From CAVVEQ01 sp963806635 (GTDB taxonomy: Bacteria; Chloroflexota; Anaerolineae; Anaerolineales; Anaerolineaceae), in NCBI GenBank assembly GCA_963806635.1, contig CAWDZA010000015.1, forward strand, positions 1,426,001 to 1,490,000: DNA of 64,000 nucleotides. Reading direction: 5' to 3'. The notes below the pieces were generated by a model. The model saw nothing but the letters and a program-made list of their open reading frames with translations, was not told where the DNA came from and searched no databases. How positions within the stretch are numbered: the stretch's first letter is position 1; each line of letters begins with the position of its first letter. The translations under genes and the position numbers were made by a program. Shown here piece by piece: positions 28,152 to 36,392 of this stretch.

Positions 28152-29769
28152 TCATTTATTCCTGGATCCTTCCAGAACGATGCGGACCCGTTCAAGGATC
28201 TTTTCCCTCTGCCGGCCGGTCAGCCCAGCATAGAATGCAGCCAGCAGGGATACTAGAAATGTGATTCCCCCGAAAAGGATCAACCCCGCCCATCCCGGGG
28301 ATAAATCCAACTGACTGTTCCAGGGGGAAATGGTAAAAGCCGTGACTCCCACGAAGATCATTGCCATCACCAGGCAGGGCCGGATCGCCCGGCGTAACTG
28401 CTCCAGCAGCGATTCTTCAAGGAACTTCCCTACAAGAAGTGGGTACCCCAGGGAAAGGATCGATCTGCCCAGGATTAGCCCCAGGCACAAGCCAACCACC
28501 CCCAGGTTGAAATAGGCGATGAAAACCGCTGACAGAAGCAGGGAGATCGCAACAGATACACCTCCCAGGATCACTTTTTTTCTCAATCGCAGGGTCAGAT
28601 CAATAAAATTGGAGTCGTTTCGAATGAGAACGAACTGGGTGATCACCACAATGATCAGCAGGTTTGGGATTGCCCCAAGGTAATACTTCCCTCCCACCCA
28701 CAAATTCAGGAAAGCCTTATTCCAGATAAGTACCGTCGCGCCGATGACCGTCACGATCAGCCAGGTGAGCACCATGATCTCTCCCCGCACACTGCCCGCT
28801 TTCTTCTTATCCCCCGAGCCGATGATTCCCCCCAGCCCCGGCGCGATCCCAAACACCATGATCGCCACCAGGCTAATCAATGTCTCAGGGGCATATTTTG
28901 TAAGGGAGTAATCGGTTACTGATTCCACTGAATTGAGCATCCCCAGCAGCACCACGTCACTGGCGGTCATCAGGATCATGATCAGGTTCCAGCCCATGAA
29001 CCACCAGCTCAGCCTCAGAAAATCCAGTCGCTTCTTTTTTTGCCGGCCGGGCGATGCCGAACCAGGGCACATAGGATTTCCCCACCAACAGCCAGAAGAT
29101 CCCGGTTACAACCGTGATGGTGAGTGCGGCTGCCGCCACGCCAATGATCCCGGTGTTCAAATAAAGCGCCATCCAGGTGAGAAAACCGCCCAGGAATACC
29201 AGCGCCGCCGAGACCCCCATGCGCTTGTAGCCCAGGTTCTCCCCCTCCACCACAGCCTGGGGAATGGTCGCCAGGTTGAGGATGGCTAAATTGATCACCA
29301 GAACCCCGGCGGCCATGCGGATGTACCAGTCAGCCGCAGCCGGGGCATGGATCCATTCCGGAATGAACCAGGCCAGAATCGCTCCAAAGCAAACCATGAT
29401 CGGCAGGAAGAAAACCCACACAGCCAGGGTGCTGCCTACATTTCGTTTTTTCTGATCAACATTGGGTACGGTCTGCTGGTTGGCCAGGGTGAACTTCAAT
29501 GCCTGGGTGGGCCGCCCGCTGGCCGGGGTGATATACCCGATCACGCGTAGGAGGATCTGCCAAACCCCGAAGGTGTAATCCCCCAGACCGCTCACCAGGA
29601 AAGGGGTCACCCAGAATCCCACCAGCAGGCGCGCAAAATAATCCAGCGCCGCCGCGATCGCATTCAGGGTGGCTTTGCGGGTCAAGTTGCGATCGGAAGC
29701 CAGGAACGTCACCGAACGGGCATACAGGCTCCGCAATGAAAATAGATTCCGGGTTTTATTTACCGTCAT
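28152..29769 (-). CDS. Wzx-type polysaccharide flippase (frameshifted in a T8 run)
   Basis: A MATE/MOP-superfamily lipid-linked oligosaccharide flippase of about 538 residues, 12-14 TM helices. Residues ~30-75 (LNAIAAALDYFARLLVGFWV) match the first helix of Wzx proteins. The frame breaks in the homopolymer at 29034-29041: both ORFs continue the same protein (AKKEATGF... before, KKRLDFLRLSWWFMGWN after), and the total length is one base over a multiple of three. It lies between the P-loop kinase genes and the adhesin. With the Wzy- and Wzz-like genes it indicates a Wzx/Wzy-dependent polymer pathway. Confidence 0.87.
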
Positions 29770-29781
29770 ATTTGAATTTAT

Positions 29782-30546
29782 TTAAACGCTGAGATACGCT
29801 TGTTTGGAAGAATCCGGTCCCGGATAAGCTTCAACGCTAGTGGTTAATCCCAATTCCACCGAAGTTTTCGCCGCCATCTCGCTCACATTCAATCTAGCCG
29901 AATTGAGGCGGATCACACGCATTGAACTGTTTTTGGCAGAGAGCTGCGCGAGCACCCGCTCAAACCAGAGCCGGTAATCTTCCAGGAAAGTTATCAAATC
30001 CAGGTCGCTGCGTTCTTTCATCAGGTGCCATTTACGACGCGAGCGGATGCGTTCGATCAGGTCTTTATTTGGCGCATCCAGCAGGACCACCCCATCCAGC
30101 GTCTGTGCCCAGTGATCGATCACTCCACCCCACCAGGTCTTGATCAATCGGTCCTGCAGGTTGATGCATCGTGTCCGGTAGAGATCGGTCATGATGAATA
30201 TCGGTCCCTGATCCAGCAGGATGATCCTATCCCCGCGATCCCGCGGTTCGCGCATCCGGTTGTGCCAGCCCTGCAGGGTGAGCATCCACACGATCTGCCT
30301 CGGCGAAGGTTTACGCCGCTTTGCGTCCAGCATCATCCGGGAAAGAACCGGCAGAAACGTGACCAGGTTAGTGGAAAAAAAGGGCATCTCCACCAGGTTG
30401 CGGAAATAAGGCGGCGCCGCGGAACGATAGTACCCGGACCCCTTTTCGAGCGCCTCCGCCAGGGAGGTCTTCCCCGCGCCGGCTGGTCCTACCAGCTCGA
30501 TTACCCGTGTGTGCGAATCCAGACCGGTAACCCCTTCGACGTTCAT
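29782..30546 (-). CDS. P-loop kinase-like protein (thymidylate kinase-like fold)
   Basis: A 254-residue P-loop protein with Walker A GPAGAGKTS at residues 20-28 and a Walker-B-like RIILLDQGPIF near 108 (DQGP resembles the DR-E/DQG switch of dNMP kinases). A probable LID segment is IRSRRKWHLMKERSDLD, rich in Arg. It is 4 nt from the upstream NTase-kinase fusion and 12 nt before the flippase. Kinases of this type in glycan clusters have no firm assignment; phosphorylation of a sugar or sugar alcohol precursor is a reasonable inference. Confidence 0.7.
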   Translation of the reverse strand: MNVEGVTGLDSHTRVIELVGPAGAGKTSLAEALEKGSGYYRSAAPPYFRNLVEMPFFSTNLVTFLPVLSRMMLDAKRRKPSPRQIVWMLTLQGWHNRMREPRDRGDRIILLDQGPIFIMTDLYRTRCINLQDRLIKTWWGGVIDHWAQTLDGVVLLDAPNKDLIERIRSRRKWHLMKERSDLDLITFLEDYRLWFERVLAQLSAKNSSMRVIRLNSARLNVSEMAAKTSVELGLTTSVEAYPGPDSSKQAYLSV

Positions 30547-30550
30547 CCGG

Positions 30551-32084
30551 TCAAATTCCCTGCCAAACTCGATTTTTCAGCTCCGCGAGCACAGCCGTCC
30601 TGGACGCTCTCGCATCCACAAGGAAGGCTTCACGCCCCCATTTTTCGCGGTTCCAGATCTCACCGGACCGAACCATCACTGCTCCCGGGTCTTCCTCGGA
30701 TTTGCGTTTGAGTGCAATCTCGGGCGGCAGGCGCAGAACAAAGAGTTGATCTGGTAGATCGATGCGCTTATAAAAACCTTTTTCGAGTCGGATGAGCAGA
30801 TAGAGGAACCAGTTACGCTTGATGCTCACCGACATCAATTCTCCAAGTGGGGCATCCATTGTTGTGATCTCCGGGAGGGGAAAGCGGTCACAAATCACGA
30901 GCGTACCTCTGCGGGCCGCCTTGCGGGCTTTCTTTGCTGCCAGACTTCGGTCGCGCGCGGTGCACACCTCACGGATCAACCAGGGGTACCCTGGAAAAAC
31001 TGAACCATCACCAGTCAAAATCCTTTCCTGCGGAACGCGGCAGAATGGGTACAGCCTGAGCACAGTTCCGACCTTTAATAATCCCCCGCACCAGCCAGGT
31101 TGTGATCGACCAGGGCGGTTTGCCAAGGTGGACAGTACGCGCGTCAAAGGCTGTTCCCAGCCACCCAGTCAGTGCATTCACAACCGTCGTTTTACCAGCG
31201 CCATCTCCGCCGATAATCGCAATCAGATTATTCCCGCCTGGCAGACGTTTTTTAGCCATCTGCGGAAAAACACGCCGGCGCATACCTTCCCCAATCCAAT
31301 TCATGGTCTTTAGGAAGAAATCCTGCCAGAAGGGAACCAAGGCATATGGTTTCAACTCGCGCAGCAGGTTCGCGCCGCAGCGCAGCTTTTCCTGCAACGG
31401 ACAATTATTTTGAAAAGCACGGATGCATGCCTGCAGGCTGCAATTCATCAGGAAGGGAAAAGCGCCTTCCAGGATCACCGCTAATTTGGTCGCATCCACT
31501 CCGGCTCCCAGCCAGGCCAGTTCCAGGCGTTCATGGTCGTTCAATGAACCGTGGCCAGTAAAGAGGGTATCCCAGGTGGAATGTTTGATGGTCATTCGGA
31601 TGATGAAAACGATGAATTCCATTTCGATCGCAGGCACCTTGAAGATTCCTCGCGGAGAGACAGAATCCAAATAAGCCTTTTCCACCGGCAGGTGATAATT
31701 CTTGTGCAGGTCGTTCCCAATGATGAGTTGGTAATGGGCATGCACGTGCACGAAGGAACCTGTATCTGCATCCAAACCATAGTGGTCTCGAATCACTGGC
31801 GAAACGGAAACCCAGGGCGTTACCGCCTCTTTGAACCCAAGCGAAGCAAGTAGCTGTTCGAATGACTGCCGATCTTTTTCCGCCACCAAAAGGTCCAGGT
31901 CAGTTTCTCCCAGCGCAGAGCGCTCCAGCGAAGCGTTGCTTTTCCAGTGGCAATAGCGGATCCCTTGATCTTCCAGCCCCTCACAAAGATCTCGGATCAA
32001 TCCGAGCGCAGGGAAATCCTCCCGCACAAAAAATGCTGGTTGAGTTGCGATAGCTGATTCGAGATTGGTTGTTTCCACCATCAT
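30551..32084 (-). CDS. Nucleotidyltransferase fused to thymidylate-kinase-like domain (frameshifted)
   Basis: About 511 residues after repair. The N-terminal half (~25-240) is a nucleotidyltransferase-fold domain: RYCHWKSNASLER and GETDLDLLVAEKD, with the paired Asp of DLD as metal ligands. The C-terminal half (~285-505) is a P-loop kinase with Walker A IGGDGAGKTTVV, a central LVICDRFPLPE and LPPEIALKRK. The frames join at 31074-31076: removing one A changes IIKGR into IIKVG and restores the frame, and the total length is one base over a multiple of three. The ATG overlaps the upstream TGA. The same fusion is seen, from memory, in polysaccharide clusters; its reaction is not known. Confidence 0.75.
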
Positions 32085-33793
32085 CGTCCGGGGATCTCAT
32101 TTCTTGCGGAAATGCGAAGCCTGGAATCCCAAGGAGCCGTCCAGTTACGCTGGAAAATTGAAGTCCGCACCAGGGCATCCACCACACACAACCGGTTCGA
32201 GCGCGAAAGCGTATGCATCCCGCGCACGCGTGCATCCCATGTGGGGCGGATGGATGTCACCAGCCGTTCCCGGTATCCCTCCCGGGTGAGCAGCTCGATC
32301 TCATGGATATCGATTCCCGAGCCATACCCGCCCGAGCAATCCTGGGAAGGGCGGTACAGCTTGCCGAAGCGGGAAAAAATGGCTCCCGCGGGGCGAGCCT
32401 GGCGGATATCCGAGCAGACCGGGTTTTGCGGGTGGGCTTCCCAGTCCCCCCGCAGAAAATCCTTGGTAAAAAATAAATCCAGCTCCACGTTCGCCCCCTG
32501 GGCTTTTGTGGGGGCCGCTGCGGTGAAAAGCCACCAGGTGCCATCATGAAAGAACAGGGTGGTATCCCTGGCCTGGATGTTGTTGATCAGGGTGTGATCA
32601 AACTCCCAGCGTAATGGGAACTGAACACAACGGAAGAGATCGATCCTGCCCACCCCGGCGGATTCAGGCACCATGTAGAATTTGGAATCCACTTCGAAAA
32701 CGAAGGGGTAGGAGAGGTGATATGGCTTCTCCAGAACGGTTTGGGGCAGGTGCCAGCTGCCATCCGCTCTGCCGGCCATAACGGCAAGATTGCCCTTTTT
32801 CGTACGTGCGTCAAAAACCTCCAGGAAGATATACGGGGTGGAGTTGGTTTCCACCAGGCAGGGATCTGCCCAATACGACCCGCGGGGAGGTGCAAGCACG
32901 CTGAATTTATGGAAATTCGGGTGGTCTGATCGATCGGTGCCTGCCAGGAGCAGCCATTTATCATGCATAAACAGTTTGGAAAAACCTGCAGCCAAATCCC
33001 GACCGAGTAGTCTTAAGTAGGATCTGATCACCTGAAGATTGCCATACTGCCTGTGGGTTGTGCTGGATCGCCTCGGGAGCGTGGCTGCCCCTGTGACTGC
33101 TCGCACGAAATTCCCGTATCCCTGGGATTGCAGGTGCTGCAGCGCGCGCGGCAGCAGCGCAGCCGCAGCCCAGAAATAATAACTGCGGTGCCTGGCGGGT
33201 GAAAGGGGATGGGTGAACCAGGTCCCAGCACCGATCGCTTCCGGCAGCGGTTGGATTCCACCTTGCGCAGCAAGGAAAGTCTGGGTTACACTTTGTTTTT
33301 CCATCACCTCGCGAAGACCCGGCATCTGCCTGGCGGTCTCCGTGTCCGCTCCAAAATGAAGCGTTAAAACTCCGAAACGGGTCAGATCAGAAATTTCCGG
33401 GGGAATCGGGTTTACTTCAACTGCTATTAAGAGGTCCAATCCACATTTTTTGATTTCTTTCAAGTCCTGCTCCGCCACTCGCGGGTTTGCATCCTCAGCT
33501 GGATGAAGGTCGATCTTCCTCATTTTCCCGTGCAATCCCTGCGGCAGGTCTTGGCGTCGCAGCGGATCGCAACCCCGGCTAAAAATAATCCTGTCGATCC
33601 GGTCAAGAATCGAATACAGGATCGGCTGTCCAACAGTATCCCGGTTTTCTTTCCCAAGCAGGAGGACATGCTGCACCTCCGCATAGCCATCCTGCGCGAT
33701 CGTTTCAAGCACATGTGAAAACCAGGCCGGGATTCTGGCATCCGCCAGGATCAGCCCGATTATCAGTGCGTGTTTTCTTTCCGGTGAACTCAT
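32081..33793 (-). CDS. Formyltransferase-like plus GINT1-N-type beta-propeller protein
   Basis: About 570 residues. The N-terminal ~230 residues resemble a formyltransferase fold (HALIIGLILADARIPAWF; FGVLTLHFGADTETARQMPG). The C-terminal part (~265-540) matches the N-terminal beta-propeller domain of glucosamine inositolphosphorylceramide transferase 1: GSYWADPCLVE, YPFVFEVDSKFYMVPES, GRIDLFRCVQFP, DTTLFFHDGTWWLFT and GKLYRPSQDCSGGYG. In bacteria such proteins occur in glycan clusters and may use or transfer a sugar to a lipid or polyol; this is not established. The ATG at 33793 overlaps the DUF218 stop by 4 nt (ATGA), fixing the start. Confidence 0.78.
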   Translation of the reverse strand: MSSPERKHALIIGLILADARIPAWFSHVLETIAQDGYAEVQHVLLLGKENRDTVGQPILYSILDRIDRIIFSRGCDPLRRQDLPQGLHGKMRKIDLHPAEDANPRVAEQDLKEIKKCGLDLLIAVEVNPIPPEISDLTRFGVLTLHFGADTETARQMPGLREVMEKQSVTQTFLAAQGGIQPLPEAIGAGTWFTHPLSPARHRSYYFWAAAALLPRALQHLQSQGYGNFVRAVTGAATLPRRSSTTHRQYGNLQVIRSYLRLLGRDLAAGFSKLFMHDKWLLLAGTDRSDHPNFHKFSVLAPPRGSYWADPCLVETNSTPYIFLEVFDARTKKGNLAVMAGRADGSWHLPQTVLEKPYHLSYPFVFEVDSKFYMVPESAGVGRIDLFRCVQFPLRWEFDHTLINNIQARDTTLFFHDGTWWLFTAAAPTKAQGANVELDLFFTKDFLRGDWEAHPQNPVCSDIRQARPAGAIFSRFGKLYRPSQDCSGGYGSGIDIHEIELLTREGYRERLVTSIRPTWDARVRGMHTLSRSNRLCVVDALVRTSIFQRNWTAPWDSRLRISARNEIPGR

Positions 33794-34443
33794 TTGACGT
33801 CCAACGAAGCCAGCCATTCCTTAAACCACCCCGATGCAAATTGGTAGCGCAACAGGGAATACCCCAATTTTGCATATTCCTCGCCCACATTCCAGGCGGA
33901 GTCTGCATCCAGCCACCACCTGGGATTGAACGGGGTTTTTTCAAAAGGGACCGGTGCGAGAATGATCTTCATGTTCGATCCGAAAACCCTGCGATACGTC
34001 CACGCCACGCGGCGCATGTGGAAGGGATCGCTGACCACGATGATCGACCTTGTCGGTTCAGGCTGTTTATCCAGGTAAGCTTTCAAGCGTAAAGCTTCTT
34101 CATAGGTGCTGACCACTTTTGAATCATCGGTGATGATGGCATCCTCAGCCACACCCTGCGCGAGGGCCCTCTGCCGTCCCCGTTGACCGTGGTACCCGTT
34201 GATCTCATCGCACCATCCCCCGGTGAAGAAGATCTTTGGTGCATACCCGGCTTTCACCAGCTCGATCCCATAATCCGCCCGGGTATCCGCACCGCTGATC
34301 ACATGCACAATTTCGCCTTTTTCCAGCATGCTGCGGGCGGCCAGGAAATTGCCAATGGAAAGCAAAAGTGGGGTGTGAATAAACCACAGGATCACCGCAA
34401 GGATCCCGAACAGAACCAGGATGACCGGTAGGATGGCACGCAT
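33790..34443 (-). CDS. DUF218 (SanA/YdcF-like) envelope protein
   Basis: A 217-residue protein with one N-terminal TM (~5-25) and a DUF218 domain: VISGADTRADYGIELVKAG, KIFFTGGWCDEING, DAIITDDSKVVSTYEEA and IIVVSDPFHMRRVAWTYRRV, where the SDPFHMRR segment is the family signature. Members are periplasmic or extracytoplasmic and linked to envelope integrity in E. coli (SanA, ElyC); the chemistry is unproven. It is the first structural gene of the operon after the antiterminator and the hairpin at 34471-34496. Confidence 0.88.
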   Translation of the reverse strand: MRAILPVILVLFGILAVILWFIHTPLLLSIGNFLAARSMLEKGEIVHVISGADTRADYGIELVKAGYAPKIFFTGGWCDEINGYHGQRGRQRALAQGVAEDAIITDDSKVVSTYEEALRLKAYLDKQPEPTRSIIVVSDPFHMRRVAWTYRRVFGSNMKIILAPVPFEKTPFNPRWWLDADSAWNVGEEYAKLGYSLLRYQFASGWFKEWLASLDVK

Positions 34444-34470
34444 TATTTGAATGGGAAATTAAACAAAAAC

Positions 34471-34496
34471 ACCCGCAGGGGGAACCCCCCGGGGTT
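34471..34496 (-). terminator. Terminator-like hairpin (possible attenuator) between antiterminator and EPS genes
   Basis: On the minus strand ACCCCGGGGGG, TT, then CCCCCTGCGGGT can pair with a small internal loop and is followed by GTTTTTGTTT. It lies 163 nt after the NusG-like stop and 28 nt before the DUF218 start. This is where a processive antiterminator would be needed. The pairing is imperfect, so strength is uncertain. No other feature is seen in 34444-34658. Confidence 0.55.
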
Positions 34497-34658
34497 TATC
34501 GCCTGGTTCCGATTTTCCAGTTCAAGATGGATTGTTCAGGATGCCTTCTCATATTCCTGATGCCCTTATGGCAATTCGTTTTTTCCGCGCTCCGCCCTTC
34601 CGACAATCCGCGCGATTGCCGGTCGATCCTTGTCCTTGCAAACAACATTAATGTGCTT

Positions 34659-35174
34659 CTACCGGTAACTGTATTCCACGAACTCCACCTGGTCTTGAGG
34701 CAATTCCACCCGGATTTGTTGATCCCGTAATAGCCGGATGAATACACGCACCCGTTCGGTCTCGGGCAGGCGCACATCGAAGATCGCCTGGTAACCGCTA
34801 AGCGGCCCTTCCCGGATCCAGACCGGCGCGCCTTTGCGGGGGTCCCGCTCAGCGGAGCGGCGATTATTATTGATCTCCGCCACCTTCTGGTGGATCTCCT
34901 CCCAAAGCGCATCCGGGATGGAGGCTGCCTCGCCACCGAACATCACCAGTCCGGTTGAGCCGGGTATGGCATTTAAAATTGTGGTGCCCAACCGCTCAAC
35001 ATCCACTTTCACAAAGAGGTACCCAGGAAAATATGGCCGGTTCTTGCGGGAACGGGGATTTACAGGCTTGATCGTCAATTGGGGCAAATCCGCCTTAATA
35101 TTGCGCATAACGAGCTGTTCCCAGAGGAACTGCTCTTTCTGCGGTTTGCTGCGGATCACATACCATCTTTCCAT
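34659..35174 (-). CDS. NusG paralogue, RfaH/UpxY-like transcription antitermination protein
   Basis: A 171-residue protein starting MERWYVIRSKPQKEQFLWEQL, the NGN domain entry, with RPYFPGYLFVKVDVERLG (~52-70) and then a C-terminal KOW domain: GAPVWIREGPLSGYQAIFD...ETERVRVFIRLL. The ATG at 35174 is preferred over the upstream in-frame codon because it begins the conserved WYV strand; GAGG is ~9 nt upstream. Specialised NusG paralogues ride RNA polymerase through long polysaccharide operons. As the first gene of a ~30 kb operon it probably acts in cis on its own transcript. Housekeeping NusG would be elsewhere. Confidence 0.92.
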   Translation of the reverse strand: MERWYVIRSKPQKEQFLWEQLVMRNIKADLPQLTIKPVNPRSRKNRPYFPGYLFVKVDVERLGTTILNAIPGSTGLVMFGGEAASIPDALWEEIHQKVAEINNNRRSAERDPRKGAPVWIREGPLSGYQAIFDVRLPETERVRVFIRLLRDQQIRVELPQDQVEFVEYSYR

Positions 35175-35359
35175 TGCCCGATCCCTCAACGGCGGTGGCT
35201 GCTTGGAGGTCTGGCAATGCGAAACCAGACCCCTGGCGATAATGATGAATTGTATTTTCTTGCTGAGCGAGCCCCTTGTTGTACCCCCGTTCGACGGGGA
35301 ACTTCAGAGATTTGATAGAGCCCCTGCGAAGTCCCCACCTTACAGATTTGTAAGGTGTA
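35175..35359 (-). ncRNA. Structured 5' leader of the exopolysaccharide operon
   Basis: About 185 nt between the predicted transcription start and the NusG-like ATG. The RNA would open with the hairpin ACCTTAC-AAATCT-GTAAGGT (35338-35357 region), followed by a purine-rich segment and a second stem CCCCGTCGAACGGGG (35285-35299). No ORF is evident. The position suggests an antiterminator recruitment or sensing element; no known riboswitch was recognised. Confidence 0.45.
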
Positions 35360-35365
35360 CCATTC

Positions 35366-35393
35366 ATTATAGCGAGGGAAAATTAAGTTACAA
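35366..35393 (-). promoter_or_regulatory. Predicted promoter of the exopolysaccharide operon
   Basis: Minus strand: TTGTAA (35393-35388), 16-nt spacer, a perfect TATAAT (35371-35366). The predicted start near 35359 places a hairpin at the very 5' end of the transcript. Confidence 0.75.
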
Positions 35394-35456
35394 GCATTTT
35401 TAAGAAATGTTAAGATTCTTTAAGGTTCATTTGTGAAAATTCGAAATCATCCTCAA

Positions 35457-35484
35457 TTGGCAGAATTCAATCTTTGCATATAAT
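35457..35484 (+). promoter_or_regulatory. Predicted promoter giving a leaderless formate/nitrite transporter mRNA
   Basis: TTGGCA (35457-35462), 16-nt spacer, perfect TATAAT (35479-35484), then only 8 nt (CAACTTCC) before the ATG at 35493. Transcription should begin at or within a base or two of the start codon, so no Shine-Dalgarno can be used. Confidence 0.7.
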
Positions 35485-35492
35485 CAACTTCC

Positions 35493-36350
35493 ATGACAAC
35501 CGAATCCCCCTCCCCCGAGCTTCTCCCCCCGCCTGCGATGGCTGAAAAAGCCGTCCAGATAGGCATCCGCAAGGCACACGTAACCACCCTGGACCTGTTC
35601 ATTCTTGGCATGCTGGCCGGCGCTTATATCGCCTTTGGAGCCATCTTCGCCACAGTGGTCACTGCTGGCACCAAGGATGTGCTTGCATACGGTGTGATCC
35701 GTTTGCTGGCCGGCCTGGCATTTACCCTGGGTCTCATCCTGGTGGTAGTCGGAGGCGCCGAGCTTTTCACCGGCAACAACCTGATGCTGATGGCCTGGGC
35801 CAGGCGGCAGATCTCTTCCCTGGCGCTCCTGCGCAACTGGGGGATCGTTTTCCTGGGAAATTTTGTGGGTTCGCTGGCGATCGCCGTGATCATGTTCGCA
35901 AGTTCGGAATATTCCTACGGAGGCGGCACGGTGGGAGCCAACATGCTTGCCATCGGTGAATCCAAGACCAGCCTGGGTTTCCTCCAGGCGGTCATGCTCG
36001 GTATCCTCTGCAACATGCTAGTCTGCCTGGCTGTCTGGCTCACCTACTCGGGACGCACAACCACCGATAAGATCCTGGCCATTATCGCGCCTATCGCCTG
36101 CTTTGTGGCAGCCGGGTTTGAACACAGCGTTGCCAACATGTACTTCATCCCAGCAGCCCTGCTGGTCAAGAATTACGCCAACCAAGCGTTCTTTCTTTCC
36201 ATCCACAAGGTCCCTGCCGATTTCCCCCACCTGACAGTGCAGAACTTCCTGATGGGTAACCTGCTGCCGGTCACCATCGGCAATATCATCGGCGGTGGAG
36301 TCTTCATCGGCCTGGCGTACTGGTACCTTTACCTTCGCAAGGAAGCATAA
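35493..36350 (+). CDS. Formate/nitrite transporter family channel (FocA/NirC-like)
   Basis: A 285-residue membrane protein with six TM helices of FNT type. Signatures are ILGMLAGAYIAFGAIFATVV (TM1), GGAELFTGNNLMLMAW (re-entrant loop), WGIVFLGNFVGSLAIAV (TM3), GILCNMLVCLAVWL (TM4), the conserved CFVAAGFEHSVANMYFIP with the channel His, and NIIGGGVFIGLAYWY (TM6). It moves small monovalent anions such as formate, nitrite or hydrosulfide; the substrate cannot be decided. It is a single gene between a leaderless promoter and a strong bidirectional terminator. Confidence 0.92.
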   Translation: MTTESPSPELLPPPAMAEKAVQIGIRKAHVTTLDLFILGMLAGAYIAFGAIFATVVTAGTKDVLAYGVIRLLAGLAFTLGLILVVVGGAELFTGNNLMLMAWARRQISSLALLRNWGIVFLGNFVGSLAIAVIMFASSEYSYGGGTVGANMLAIGESKTSLGFLQAVMLGILCNMLVCLAVWLTYSGRTTTDKILAIIAPIACFVAAGFEHSVANMYFIPAALLVKNYANQAFFLSIHKVPADFPHLTVQNFLMGNLLPVTIGNIIGGGVFIGLAYWYLYLRKEA

Positions 36351-36354
36351 AAAA

Positions 36355-36379
36355 AGCCGCGCGAGTCCGCGCGGCTTTC
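36355..36379. terminator. Bidirectional rho-independent terminator
   Basis: AGCCGCGCG (36355-36363), loop AGTC, CGCGCGGCT (36368-36376), with A-run before and T after. It serves the plus-strand FNT gene and the convergent minus-strand gene ending at 36393. Confidence 0.9.
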
Positions 36380-36392
36380 ATTTGATGCAGGA

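Noticed and set aside
29034..29041. Programmed ribosomal frameshifting in the flippase gene
   Set aside because: The T8 run (A8 in the mRNA) is slippery in principle. But there are about twenty other breaks in unrelated genes at diverse sequences, which is better explained by assembly error.
34496..34936. A 146-codon frame overlapping the NusG-like gene
   Set aside because: It runs in another frame of the same strand over a clear NGN/KOW gene, is very Arg-rich and has no family resemblance.
35175..35492. A known riboswitch or tRNA in the longest gene-free stretch
   Set aside because: Only two simple stems and two promoters were found. No cloverleaf, T-loop or known riboswitch core was recognised.
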